In this document: positions 23,007 through 31,095 of the stretch, piece by piece
How positions within the stretch are numbered: position 1 is the stretch's first letter
Layout: each line of letters opens with the position of its first letter
Source: Ornithinicoccus sp045032955
Lineage (GTDB): Bacteria > Actinomycetota > Actinomycetes > Actinomycetales > Dermatophilaceae
DNA length: 64,000 nt
Direction of reading: 5' to 3'
Assembly (NCBI RefSeq): GCF_045032955.1
Contig: NZ_JBJFZU010000003.1
Coordinates: 341,713-405,712 of the forward strand
Translations under genes and position numbers: made by a program
Notes under the pieces: model-generated
What the model saw: only the letters and a program-made list of their open reading frames with translations
Told to the model about the DNA's origin: nothing
Databases searched by the model: none

Positions 23007-23867
23007 TCACCCGAGCCAGGGCTGGACCCGCTCCAGGTAGCGCTCCGACATGGTGGCCACCACCTCGGCCCCGGGCGTCGCCCAGACGTCGGCGTTGAAG
23101 ATCTCCACCTCGACGTCGCCGGCATACCCGGTCCTCGCCACCCAGCGGGTGAACGCCTCGAAGTCGATGTGCCCGTCGCCGACCATGCCGCGGCTGAGCA
23201 GCGCGTCCGGCGGCAGGGGAGTGATCCAGTCGCTGATCTGGTAGCTGGCGATCCGGTCGCCGGCGCGGGCGATCTGCTGCTCCACGCCCGGCTCCCACCA
23301 CAGGTGGAAGGTGTCGACCACGACACCCACCGCGGACGCCGGGAACTGCTCGGCCATGTCCAGCGCCTGCTCCAGGGTGGAAACCACGCCCCGGTCCGCC
23401 GCGAAGATCGGGTGCATCGGCTCGATCGCCAGCACCACCCCCGCGGCCTCCGCGTCGGGCACCAGGGTCGCAACCCCGTCCAGGAACCTGCCCCGCGCGG
23501 CGTCGATGTCCCGGTCACCCTCGGGCAGCCCGCCGGGGACCAGCACCAGGGTCGGTGCGCCCAGGGTGGCGGTCTCCTCGATCGCGGCCCGGTTGGAGTC
23601 CAACGACTCCTGCCGAGCAGACCCCTCCGGCATCGTGAGGAACCCGCCGCGGCACACAGAGGACACCCGCAGACCGGACTCCTCGACCCACCGCCGGGCG
23701 GTCTCGAGGCCGACGTCGGCGACCGGTTCCCGCCAGACCCCGAGGCTGCTCAGCCCGGCGCTGACGCAGCCGTCGATCGCCTCGCGCAGGGTCCACTCGG
23801 CGCAGGTGCGCTGGTTCAGCGACAGCCGCGCCAGCCGCAGGTCGGTGGCCACCGATACGGCGCTCAC
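23007..23867 (-). CDS. Sugar phosphate isomerase/epimerase (xylose-isomerase-like TIM barrel)
   Basis: This is a 286-residue cytoplasmic AP-endonuclease-2/xylose isomerase-like TIM barrel. It shows DLRLARLSLNQRTCAEWTLR at the N-terminus, LVLVPGGLPEGDRD, VVLAIEPMHPIFAADRGVVS (metal-ligand Glu), GVVVDTFHLWWEP (Asp/His), and GDGHIDFEAF with VEVEIFNADVW near the end, the usual Glu-Asp-His-Glu divalent metal set. Such enzymes isomerise, epimerise or beta-eliminate sugars and keto-sugars. It is last in an eight-gene operon after a DUF993 enzyme (4-nt overlap) and a Gfo/Idh/MocA dehydrogenase. An oxidation-then-isomerisation or elimination route is suggested; the sugar is not known. Confidence 0.82.
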   Translation of the reverse strand: MSAVSVATDLRLARLSLNQRTCAEWTLREAIDGCVSAGLSSLGVWREPVADVGLETARRWVEESGLRVSSVCRGGFLTMPEGSARQESLDSNRAAIEETATLGAPTLVLVPGGLPEGDRDIDAARGRFLDGVATLVPDAEAAGVVLAIEPMHPIFAADRGVVSTLEQALDMAEQFPASAVGVVVDTFHLWWEPGVEQQIARAGDRIASYQISDWITPLPPDALLSRGMVGDGHIDFEAFTRWVARTGYAGDVEVEIFNADVWATPGAEVVATMSERYLERVQPWLG

Positions 23868-25021
23868 CGGGACACCCCGGCCCCGCGCAGCACCAGGTCC
23901 ATCCGGGACGCCGCCAGCTCCGGGTCGGGCAGCAGCCGCGCCTCGTTGGCCAGGGCGAACACCTCCGCCAGGTGGGTCACCGGGCGGGCGGACTGCAGCC
24001 CGCCGACCATGGTGAAGCCGCTCTGGTGCCCGGACAACCAGGACAGGAACGCGATCCCGGTCTTGTAGAACCAGGTCGGCGGTGCGAACACCAGCCGCGA
24101 CAGCGGTACCGTCGGCGCCATCTCCGCCTCGTAGGCGTCCAGGTCACCGGCGTCCAGCGCGGCCAGCGCCGCGGACGCCGCCGGGGTGATCGCTGCGAAC
24201 GCGCCGAGCAGCGCGTCGCTGTGCCGTTCGCCGTCGCCGCGGATGAGCTCGGGGTAGTTGTAGTCGTCCCCGGTGTAGAGGCGCACCCCCTCGGGCAGGG
24301 CCGCCCGCAGCGAGACCTCGTGCTCGGCGGACAGCAGCGACACCTTGACCCCGTCGATCCGGTCGGCGTGCCGCCCGACCAGCTCGAGGAACGTCGCGGT
24401 GGCGGTGGGGATGTCCTCGCTGCCCCAGTACCCGAGCAGCTGCTGGTCGAACATCGGACCCAGCCAGTGCAGGACCACCGGCGCGCTGACCTGGCTGAGC
24501 ACCCGGTCGTACACCTGCAGATAGTCCTCGGCGCTGCGCGCGACCGCCGCCAGGTGCCGGCTCGCCATCACGATCACCTGGGACCCGGTGCCCTCCACGA
24601 AGGCGACCTGCTCCAGGTATGCCTCCGTGACGGCCTCCAGGTCCGCGCAGCGGGCGACGTGGTCGGTGCCGGCACCGGAGGCGATCCGGGCACCGGCAGC
24701 CTGCGCCTGCGTGGCGCTGCGGCTGACCAGCTCCTGGATCGCCGGCCAGTCCAGGCCCATGTTGCGCTGCGCGGTGTCCATCGCCTCCGCGACCCCGAAG
24801 CCGAAGTCGAAGAGGTGCTGACGGAACGCCAGGGTGGAGTCCCAGTCGATGGCGGCCGGCTGCCCGGGCCCGTTCTCCTGCCACGGGTCGGCCACCACGT
24901 GCGCGGCGGCGAAGGCGATCCGGGTGGAGAACCCGCCGGGGTGCTTCTCCCACTCCCGGGCCGGCTGCAGGGTGACGTCCCGCCAGGAACCGTCGGCCTG
25001 CGGCAGGCTGACCGTGCTCAT
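23864..25021 (-). CDS. DUF993 / dihydrodipicolinate-synthase-like aldolase family protein
   Basis: This is a 385-residue protein of the DUF993 group, distantly related to class I DHDPS-type lyases. Visible segments: WEKHPGGFSTRIAFAAAHVV, AIDWDSTLAFRQHLFDFGFG, APVVLHWLGPMFDQQLLGYW, DGVKVSLLSA (a Lys in the position of a Schiff-base lysine), LYTGDDYNYPELI, and SARPVTHLAEVFALANEAR. Function is unproven; a lyase or aldolase acting on a keto-sugar acid fits its neighbours. It overlaps both neighbours by 4 nt (ATGA), so the three enzymes are made together. ATG 25021 is selected by the overlap with the Gfo/Idh gene and the clean MSTVSLPQADGSW start. Confidence 0.78.
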   Translation of the reverse strand: MSTVSLPQADGSWRDVTLQPAREWEKHPGGFSTRIAFAAAHVVADPWQENGPGQPAAIDWDSTLAFRQHLFDFGFGVAEAMDTAQRNMGLDWPAIQELVSRSATQAQAAGARIASGAGTDHVARCADLEAVTEAYLEQVAFVEGTGSQVIVMASRHLAAVARSAEDYLQVYDRVLSQVSAPVVLHWLGPMFDQQLLGYWGSEDIPTATATFLELVGRHADRIDGVKVSLLSAEHEVSLRAALPEGVRLYTGDDYNYPELIRGDGERHSDALLGAFAAITPAASAALAALDAGDLDAYEAEMAPTVPLSRLVFAPPTWFYKTGIAFLSWLSGHQSGFTMVGGLQSARPVTHLAEVFALANEARLLPDPELAASRMDLVLRGAGVSR

Positions 25022-26169
25022 GCGCGGACCTCGGTGATCGGCACCCGCCGCCCCTCGGCGGAGGAGCGCAGGCCCGCCTCGACCAGCTCCAGCCCGCGCA
25101 CTCCGGACGCGAAGTCGTAGGGGTGCTTGCGGCCCTCGTGCAGGTCGATGAGGAAACGCTCCCACTGCGCCCGGAAACCGTTGCCGTGCTCCTCGGTGTC
25201 CGGCACCTCGGTCCACTGCGACCGGAAGTCCTGGTCGGTGGGCAGGTCGGGGTTCCAGACCGGGCGAGGGGTGACCACCCGCGGCTGCACCCGGCAGCCG
25301 AAGAGCCCGGCGACGGCGGACCCGTGGGTGCCGTCCACCTGGAACTCCACCAGCTCCTTGCGGTCCACCCGGACCGCCCACGAGCTGTTGACCTGGGCGA
25401 TGATGTCGCCCTCCAGCTCGAAGATGCCGTAGGCCGCGTCGTCGGCGGTCGCCTGGAAGGGCTCACCGTTCTCGTCCCAGCGCTGCGGGATGTGGGTGAC
25501 GGCCTTGGCGGTGACCGCCTCGACGGCACCGAACAGCCCCTCCATCACGTAGTTCCAGTGGCAGAACATGTCGAGCACCATGCCGCCGCCGTCCTCGGAG
25601 CGGTAGTTCCAGCTGGGCCGCTGGGTGGGGGTGAGGTCGCCCTCGAACACCCAGTAGCCGAACTCGCCGCGCACCGACAGGATCCGCCCGAAGAAGCCGG
25701 AGTCGATGAGCGAGCGCAGCTTCAGCAGCCCCGGCAGGTACAGCTTGTCGTGCACGACCCCGGTGGTCACCCCCGCGTCCTCCGCGGCCCGGACCAGGTC
25801 CATACCGTCCGCGACGGACTCCGCGATCGGCTTCTCGGTGTAGATGTGCTTCCCGGCGGCGATCGCCGACAGGATCGCGCCCTTGCGGGCCTGGGTGGTG
25901 GCGGCGTCGAAGTAGACGGTCGCGCTCTCGTCGGCCAGCGCGGCGTCGAGGTCGGTGCCGTACTCGGCGATGTCGTGCGTACGGGCCAACTTCTCGAGCT
26001 TTTCGAGGTTACGCCCGAGCAGCACCGGCTCCACCTGGATCCGGTCCCCGTTGGGCAGCTGGACGCCGCCGTCGTCGCGGATCGCCAGGATCGACCGGAC
26101 CAGGTGCTGGCGGTAGCCCATCCGGCCGGTGACGCCGTTCATCAAGATACGGACGGTGTGCGTGGTCAT
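25018..26169 (-). CDS. Gfo/Idh/MocA-family oxidoreductase
   Basis: This is a 383-residue NAD(P)-dependent sugar or polyol dehydrogenase. The N-terminal Rossmann region (VRILMNGVTGRMGYRQHLVR) keeps the GxxGxxG-like pattern. The signature AAGKHIYTEKPIAE (EKP motif with the catalytic Lys) sits near residue 110 and DGGGMVLDMFCHWNYVMEGL carries the conserved His region. It likely oxidises a sugar hydroxyl to a keto-sugar, the first step before the isomerase/lyase genes that follow. It overlaps the upstream LivF-like gene and downstream DUF993 gene by 4 nt. Substrate unknown; regulation is probably through the LacI-type protein at the operon head. Confidence 0.85.
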   Translation of the reverse strand: MTTHTVRILMNGVTGRMGYRQHLVRSILAIRDDGGVQLPNGDRIQVEPVLLGRNLEKLEKLARTHDIAEYGTDLDAALADESATVYFDAATTQARKGAILSAIAAGKHIYTEKPIAESVADGMDLVRAAEDAGVTTGVVHDKLYLPGLLKLRSLIDSGFFGRILSVRGEFGYWVFEGDLTPTQRPSWNYRSEDGGGMVLDMFCHWNYVMEGLFGAVEAVTAKAVTHIPQRWDENGEPFQATADDAAYGIFELEGDIIAQVNSSWAVRVDRKELVEFQVDGTHGSAVAGLFGCRVQPRVVTPRPVWNPDLPTDQDFRSQWTEVPDTEEHGNGFRAQWERFLIDLHEGRKHPYDFASGVRGLELVEAGLRSSAEGRRVPITEVRA

Positions 26170-26990
26170 CCTGCGTGTCCTTCGGTCGTGGGGGAGGCGG
26201 TGCCACCCGAGGTGGGGGAGGCGGGTGCGGTCGAGGCCGGTGCGGCCGTGGCCGCCGCCTCCTGCGGGCGTCCGCCGAGGTAGAGCTCGCCGAGCTTGGG
26301 GTCGTCCAGCAGCTGCCGGGCCGGGCCCTTGATGTGCACGCGACCGAGGTCGAGGACGAGGCCGATGTCCGCGGACTCCAGCGCCCGGCGGGCGTTCTGC
26401 TCCACCAGGAGCACCGCGGTGCCGGCGTCGCGCATCCGCACGACCTGCTCGAAGACGACCGCGGTGGCCTTGGGGTCCAGGCCCATCGAGGGCTCGTCCA
26501 GCAGCACCACCTTGGGGTCGACCATCAGCGAGCGGGCGAACTCGACCTGCTTCTGCTGCCCACCGGAGAGGGCCCCCGCGAGGGCGTCCCAGCGGTCGGC
26601 CACCAGCGGGAAGAGCGACTTGACGAACTCCAGCCGCTCCTGGGTCCGGGAGTGGTCCTTGACCGTGAACGCACCGAGCGAGATGTTCTCGCCGACGGTC
26701 ATCTCACGGAAGACGCTGTGCCCCTGCAGGACGTGCGACAGACCTGCCCGCAGCATCTGCTGGGGCCCCTGCCCGGTGACGTCCTGGCCGTCCACGACGA
26801 CCTTCCCGGCCCGGGGCGCCAGCATGCCGCTGGCCACCTTGAGCACGGTGGACTTGCCGGCGCCGTTGGGGCCGACCAGGCAGACGATCTGCGCCGGTGG
26901 CACCTGCACGGTCAGCCCGCGCAGCACCAGGGCGGCGCGGCCGTAGCCGGCCTCGACGTCGTTCAGCTCGAGAAGGAATTCAGACGCCAA
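26166..26990 (-). CDS. LivF-like ABC transporter ATP-binding protein
   Basis: This is a 274-residue ATPase of the branched-chain amino acid (HAAT) importer type. Walker A is VGPNGAGKST, the signature is GALSGGQQKQVEFARSL, and Walker B is VVLLDEPSMGL, followed by the H-loop region LLVEQNARRAL; GYGRAALVLRGLTVQVPP is typical of LivF. The last about 35 residues are an Ala/Pro-rich extension. The start is TTG 26990, with GGAGG 6 nt upstream and 11 nt of overlap with the LivG-like gene; the frame is open upstream but that stretch is the LivG coding region in another frame. The paired enzymes suggest a sugar-related substrate rather than an amino acid. Confidence 0.87.
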   Translation of the reverse strand: MASEFLLELNDVEAGYGRAALVLRGLTVQVPPAQIVCLVGPNGAGKSTVLKVASGMLAPRAGKVVVDGQDVTGQGPQQMLRAGLSHVLQGHSVFREMTVGENISLGAFTVKDHSRTQERLEFVKSLFPLVADRWDALAGALSGGQQKQVEFARSLMVDPKVVLLDEPSMGLDPKATAVVFEQVVRMRDAGTAVLLVEQNARRALESADIGLVLDLGRVHIKGPARQLLDDPKLGELYLGGRPQEAAATAAPASTAPASPTSGGTASPTTEGHAG

Positions 26991-27759
26991 GGTATGCCTC
27001 CAGGACGGCAGGGTCGCTCTGCACGAGCGAGGGTGGTCCGGCGGCGATCGCCGCACCGCGGTCGAAGACGATGACGTGGTCGCTGAGCCGCATCACCAGG
27101 TCCATGTTGTGCTCGACGACGATGAAGGTGCGTCCCTCCTTGTTCAGCTCGATGATCAGCGAGCTGATGCGCTCGATGAGCGAAGGGTTCACCCCGCCCG
27201 CGGGCTCGTCCAGCATGATCGTCTCGGGGTCGGTCATCAGCACCCCGGCCAGCTCCAGCAGCTTCTGCTGGCCGTAGGAGATGTCCCGGGCCTCGGAGCG
27301 CTCCAGGTGGTCGATGCCGACCCGGGCCATCAGCTCCCGTGCCTTCTCGACGTCCTCCGGCCGGCGGCCCGAGCCCAGCAGCTGGCCGATGCCGCGGGGG
27401 CGCACCCCGGCCAGCACGTTGTCCAGCACGCTCATCCGGGGGAAGATCCGGCACAGCTGGAAGCTGCGGCCGATCCCGGCCCTCGCGATCTGGTGGGAGG
27501 CCTTGCCGGTGACGTCCTTGCCCCGGTAGGTGACGGTGCCGGAGTCGGCCTTGATCATCCCGGTGACGCAGTTGAAGAACGTCGTCTTGCCGGACCCGTT
27601 CGGCCCGATCAGGGCGTTGATCCGGCCGTGGTGGAAGTCCACGTCGGCGCCGGCGACAGCCTGCACGCCGCCGTAGGCCTTGGCCAGGCCGCGCACCGAC
27701 AGGCCGATCTCGTGCTCGGGGGTGGAACCCTCCCGCGTCGTGCTCGTGTCCACGCTCAT
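26980..27759 (-). CDS. LivG-like ABC transporter ATP-binding protein
   Basis: This is a 259-residue ATPase. Walker A is IGPNGSGKTTFFN, the signature is DISYGQQKLLELAGVL, Walker B is TIMLDEPAGGVNP, and the H-loop is VVEHNMDLVMRLSD; DEPAGGVNPSL is the usual LivG form. ATG 27759 follows a strong GGGAGGAAGGA site and overlaps the permease stop by 4 nt. It forms the heterodimeric ATPase with the LivF-like protein. The N-terminus (about 18 residues, MSVDTSTTREGSTPEHEIG) is longer than usual and disordered. Confidence 0.88.
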   Translation of the reverse strand: MSVDTSTTREGSTPEHEIGLSVRGLAKAYGGVQAVAGADVDFHHGRINALIGPNGSGKTTFFNCVTGMIKADSGTVTYRGKDVTGKASHQIARAGIGRSFQLCRIFPRMSVLDNVLAGVRPRGIGQLLGSGRRPEDVEKARELMARVGIDHLERSEARDISYGQQKLLELAGVLMTDPETIMLDEPAGGVNPSLIERISSLIIELNKEGRTFIVVEHNMDLVMRLSDHVIVFDRGAAIAAGPPSLVQSDPAVLEAYLGV

Positions 27760-28892
27760 TCCTTCCTCCCGGAGGTTCCGGTGAGCGACGCCTCGGCGTC
27801 GGATGAATCGTGCGTCCCGTCGTCCGATGACGTCCCGGGTATGCCGGTGCCCGCCTTGTTCTTGTCGGCCAGCTCCTCGGCGCTCTGCTCCCGGATGGAG
27901 GTCGCGTCGGGACGCAGCCGGTTCAGCAGCTGGCCGAGGGTGGGCAGGATGCCTTCGGGCATGAAGAGCACCACGATCCCGAGCAGCAGGCCCAGGGCGA
28001 CCAGGTGGAACTGGGTGTCGCCGAACTCCGCCTTGAAGAACTCCAGGGCGTAGCCGACGATGAACGCGCCCAGCGCCGGCCCGAACAGCGACCGGATCCC
28101 GCCCAGCAGGGACATCAGCACCATGTAGGAGCCGATGAGGATCGAGAACTGGAAGATCGGGTCCAGGAAGCCGAACCACAGGGCGTACATGCCACCGGCG
28201 AGGGCGGTGAAGAACGCCGAGATGACGTACACCGCCAGCTTGTAGCCGAAGGTCGGGACGCCCAGGCTCTGCGCCTTGTCCTCGTCCTCGCGGATGGCCT
28301 TCAGACCGGCCCCGAACCGGGAGCGGTCGATGGCCCACCAGGCGAGGAGCATGACGACCAGCAGCGCGACGTGCAGGTAGTAGAACCGCTCGTGCTGCTC
28401 GGGGCGGAGCACCTCGGGGCCGAACGGCCGGGGCACCCGCAGCCCGTTGGAGCCGCCGGTGACGTCCGACCAGCTCTGGAAGACCAGCAGCAGGATCAGC
28501 ACCAGGGCGATGGAGACGATGACGAAGGAGGCACCGCGGACCCGCAGCGAGGCGAACCCGATCGGCACCGCGAACGCCGCGACGAGCAGGGCGCCCAGGA
28601 ACAGGGCCGGCCACGACGGGACGTCGGCGCGCAGGATGAGCAGCGCGACGACATACCCGCCCAGGCCGGTGTAGGCGGCGTGCCCCAGCGACATGTAGCC
28701 GGTGAACCCGCCGACGAAGTTCCAGCCGGTGGCCATGCAGGCGTAGCTGAGGATGACCACGCCGACCGACAGGATGAAGGGGCCGGGACCGGTCATCGGG
28801 AAGAGGATCACCCCGAGCGCGGCGCCGAGCACCGCGACGACCTGCACGGTCCGGATGATGGTGTCAGAAGCGTTGCGCAAGGCGACCTCCAA
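27756..28892 (-). CDS. LivM-like ABC transporter permease
   Basis: This is a 378-residue integral membrane permease with about nine to ten helices. Conserved segments include GGFTGYMSLGHAAYTGLGGY (LivM hallmark), FGAGLKAIREDEDKAQSLGV (the EAA-like coupling loop) and LFGPALGAFIVGYALEFFKA. A cytoplasmic tail of about 55 residues (after PEGILPTLGQLLNRLRP) is rich in charged residues and longer than usual. The start overlaps the LivH-like gene by 29 nt; GTG or ATG starts farther in are possible, but similarity reaches close to this start. It forms the channel with the LivH-like protein. Confidence 0.86.
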   Translation of the reverse strand: MEVALRNASDTIIRTVQVVAVLGAALGVILFPMTGPGPFILSVGVVILSYACMATGWNFVGGFTGYMSLGHAAYTGLGGYVVALLILRADVPSWPALFLGALLVAAFAVPIGFASLRVRGASFVIVSIALVLILLLVFQSWSDVTGGSNGLRVPRPFGPEVLRPEQHERFYYLHVALLVVMLLAWWAIDRSRFGAGLKAIREDEDKAQSLGVPTFGYKLAVYVISAFFTALAGGMYALWFGFLDPIFQFSILIGSYMVLMSLLGGIRSLFGPALGAFIVGYALEFFKAEFGDTQFHLVALGLLLGIVVLFMPEGILPTLGQLLNRLRPDATSIREQSAEELADKNKAGTGIPGTSSDDGTHDSSDAEASLTGTSGRKE

Positions 28893-29742
28893 AGAACCCG
28901 TGCGGGCGGAAGACGAGGGTGGCGAAGAGCACCACGTAGAAGATGGTCTGTGCCCAGGTCGTGCCCATCGGGATCTGCAGCAGCGACTGGCTGACGCCGA
29001 GGATCATCGCCGCGGCGGCGGCACCCGGGATGCTGCCCAGGCCGCCGACCACGATGATGGCCATCAGCGGGCCGATCCAGTGCCAGTGCAGCGAGGGGTA
29101 GATGGTGGCGTCCAGGGCCAGTGCCGTGCCGCCGATGGCGGCGGTGGCCAGGCCGACCCCGAACCCGTAGCCGGCGACCTTGCGGGTGTCGATCCCGACC
29201 AGCTCGGCGGCCTCCTTGTTCTGGATCGTGGCCCGCAGGGCCTGCCCGAAGCGGGTCTTCTTGAGGACCAGGTAGAGGACCGTCAGCGACACCGCGGCGA
29301 GCACGAAGGCGATCAGCTTGACGACCGCGATCTGGGCACCGAAGAACTCGAGGCTCGAGCCCGAGTAGGGCAGCTGGATGCGCCGCTGGGTGCCGGTGAA
29401 GACGAAGCCGATCGTGCCCTCGATGGTCAGCGCCACCGCGAAGGTGAGCAGCACCGACATCATCGTCAGGGTGGCCGGCTTCAACCGGGAGAGCAGCACC
29501 CGCTGCATCAGCACGCCCAGCACGAAGAACAGCGGGACGGTGCCGATCAGCGAGACCAGCGGGTCGATGCCCGTGGTCGAGGTGAACCACCACGCCAGGT
29601 AGGCGGCGAGGATGAGGAACGCCGAGTGGGCGATCATCACCACCCGCATGACCCCGAAGTACAGGGTGAGACCGGAGGCGAGCAGCGCGTACAGCCCGCC
29701 GAGCAGGATGCCGAGGATGAGGCTCTGGAGGAGGAGCGCCAT
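28864..29742 (-). CDS. LivH-like ABC transporter permease
   Basis: This is a 292-residue membrane permease with about eight helices. LILGILLGGLYALLASGLTL opens the protein; GVMRVVMIAHSAFLILAAYL, GQALRATIQNKEAAELVGID (coupling loop) and IPGAAAAAMILGVSQSLLQI are typical of LivH. ATG 29742 is chosen because it forms a TGATG junction with the stop of the binding-protein gene; GTG codons at 29745 and 29748 are alternatives. It pairs with the LivM-like permease. Confidence 0.86.
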   Translation of the reverse strand: MALLLQSLILGILLGGLYALLASGLTLYFGVMRVVMIAHSAFLILAAYLAWWFTSTTGIDPLVSLIGTVPLFFVLGVLMQRVLLSRLKPATLTMMSVLLTFAVALTIEGTIGFVFTGTQRRIQLPYSGSSLEFFGAQIAVVKLIAFVLAAVSLTVLYLVLKKTRFGQALRATIQNKEAAELVGIDTRKVAGYGFGVGLATAAIGGTALALDATIYPSLHWHWIGPLMAIIVVGGLGSIPGAAAAAMILGVSQSLLQIPMGTTWAQTIFYVVLFATLVFRPHGFFGGRLAQRF

Positions 29743-30989
29743 CACCACTCCGGCTTGGGGAAGATCAGGTCAGCCTCGGCGGCCTCCTCGGGCAGCACGA
29801 TCTGGATCTCCCCGTCGACGTACTGCTGGACCAGGTGGGCACCCTGCGGGCGGCCCTCCGCGTCCCAGGTCAGCGGACCGACGACCGTCTGCACCTCGTT
29901 GTCGCGCAGCCAGTCGATGAGCTGCTGCTGGCACTCCGGGCTCGGGTCGGCGCAGCCGACACCCTCGACCGCGGCGGCGACGACCTGACCGGTGGTCCAG
30001 GCGTTGGCCTCGTCCTCGTTCGGCTCGGAGCCGTTCTCCTCGGTGAAGTACTCCACGAACTCCTGCGTGGTCTCGTACGTCGCCTCGGGGGTGAACCCGG
30101 TCGGGGCCATGATGCCCTCGGTCTGGTCACCGATCGCGGCGGCGAACTCGGGGTTGGTGGGCGCCGTGGAGAAGGCCGCCATGTCCGGCTGGTAGTCCAG
30201 CTGCTGCAGCGAGATGATCAGGTTGACCGCGTCCTGGTACTGCGAGCCGCCGACCACGATGTCCGCGTCGCTGGAGGCGATCTTGGCGGCGATCGAGGAG
30301 AAGTCGGTGGTGTTCGGCGGGTAGACCTCGTCCACCACGGTCTCGACGCCCATCTCCTCGAGCCGGGCCTTCAGGCCGTAGGCCGTGCCCTGGGCGAAGG
30401 GGTCGTCCATCGCCGCGAAGGCGGCCGTCTCCGGGCGCTCGCCCTCGGGCATCGCCTCGATGTAGTCGGCCAGGTAGTTGTAGTGGTCCTCGGCGACCGC
30501 AGGGGCCGCGTAGAAGAGGTTGGTGAAGCCCTGGGTGAAGACCTCCTCGGCCGCGCCCGCGGGCTCGACGAAGAGGAAGCCGTAGTCCAGCGCGACCTGC
30601 GCGGCGGGCACCACCAGACGGGTGGAGAACGGACCGAAGACGAGGTCCACGCCGTCCTGGTTGATGAGCTTCTCGTAGTCGGAGGCGACCCGGTCCGCGT
30701 TGGACTGGTCGTCCAGGATGGTCAGCTCGACCTGGCGGTCCAGCAGGCCGCCGTTCTCGTTCACGTAGGCGGCCCAGGCCTCGTAGCCGCGCTGCACGCC
30801 CTTGCCAGGCTCGGAGAAGTCTCCGGTCAGCGGCAGCGAGATGCCGATCTGGATGGGTCCGTCCTCCTCCTCGCCGGAGGCCCCTGAGCCGTCACCTCCC
30901 GCGGACGGATCATCGATCCCACAGCCCGTGACCGTGAGACCTACGACTGCGGTCGTGGCGACCGCCCATCGGCGAATGCTTGTTGTCAT
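29742..30989 (-). CDS. ABC transporter substrate-binding lipoprotein (HAAT/LivK type)
   Basis: This is a 415-residue exported lipoprotein. The signal peptide has a lipobox (TVTGCGID, Cys at about residue 23), followed by an acidic Gly/Ser linker (GGDGSGASGEEEDG) and a periplasmic-binding-protein type I fold (PIQIGISLPLTGDFSEPGKG, then VQRGYEAWAAYVN, VDLVFGPFSTRLVVPAAQVA, DIVVGGSQYQDAVNLIISLQ). It defines the substrate of the importer. ATG 30989 has GAGGAGCGAGGG upstream. The gene heads the operon and faces the LacI gene across tandem operators at 31011-31034. Although the fold is that of amino-acid importers, the operon enzymes are sugar-type, so a carbohydrate or cyclic polyol ligand is plausible. 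Confidence 0.87.
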   Translation of the reverse strand: MTTSIRRWAVATTAVVGLTVTGCGIDDPSAGGDGSGASGEEEDGPIQIGISLPLTGDFSEPGKGVQRGYEAWAAYVNENGGLLDRQVELTILDDQSNADRVASDYEKLINQDGVDLVFGPFSTRLVVPAAQVALDYGFLFVEPAGAAEEVFTQGFTNLFYAAPAVAEDHYNYLADYIEAMPEGERPETAAFAAMDDPFAQGTAYGLKARLEEMGVETVVDEVYPPNTTDFSSIAAKIASSDADIVVGGSQYQDAVNLIISLQQLDYQPDMAAFSTAPTNPEFAAAIGDQTEGIMAPTGFTPEATYETTQEFVEYFTEENGSEPNEDEANAWTTGQVVAAAVEGVGCADPSPECQQQLIDWLRDNEVQTVVGPLTWDAEGRPQGAHLVQQYVDGEIQIVLPEEAAEADLIFPKPEW

Positions 30990-31010
30990 GACCCTCGCTC
31001 CTCGTTGAAC

Positions 31011-31034
31011 GTAAGCGTTTGCGTAACCGCTTCC
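31011..31034. promoter_or_regulatory. Tandem LacI-type operators (GTAAGCGTTTGC and GTAACCGCTTCC)
   Basis: Two 12-bp elements with the central CG and flanking AA/TT of LacI-family sites lie directly head to tail (31011-31022 and 31023-31034) in the divergent region between the importer operon and the lacI-type gene. The reverse complement of the first, GCAAACGCTTAC, differs by one base from GTAAACGCTTAC at 37461. Confidence 0.72.
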
Positions 31035-31054
31035 GTAGACAATAGGTGCTGACC

Positions 31055-31060
31055 TAGGAT
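31055..31060 (+). promoter_or_regulatory. -10 box (TAGGAT) of the lacI-type gene
   Basis: TAGGAT lies 35 nt before ATG 31096 and about 20 nt after the tandem operators, so bound repressor would cover the -35 region. This suggests autoregulation. Confidence 0.45.
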
Positions 31061-31095
31061 GAGGCAAGAGCCGAGCAACGATGCGGGGAGAATTC

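Noticed and set aside
26166..30989. Assigning the importer as a branched-chain amino acid transporter (LivKHMGF)
   Set aside because: The fold is of that type, but the operon enzymes and LacI regulation point to a sugar-like substrate, so no liv symbols are given.
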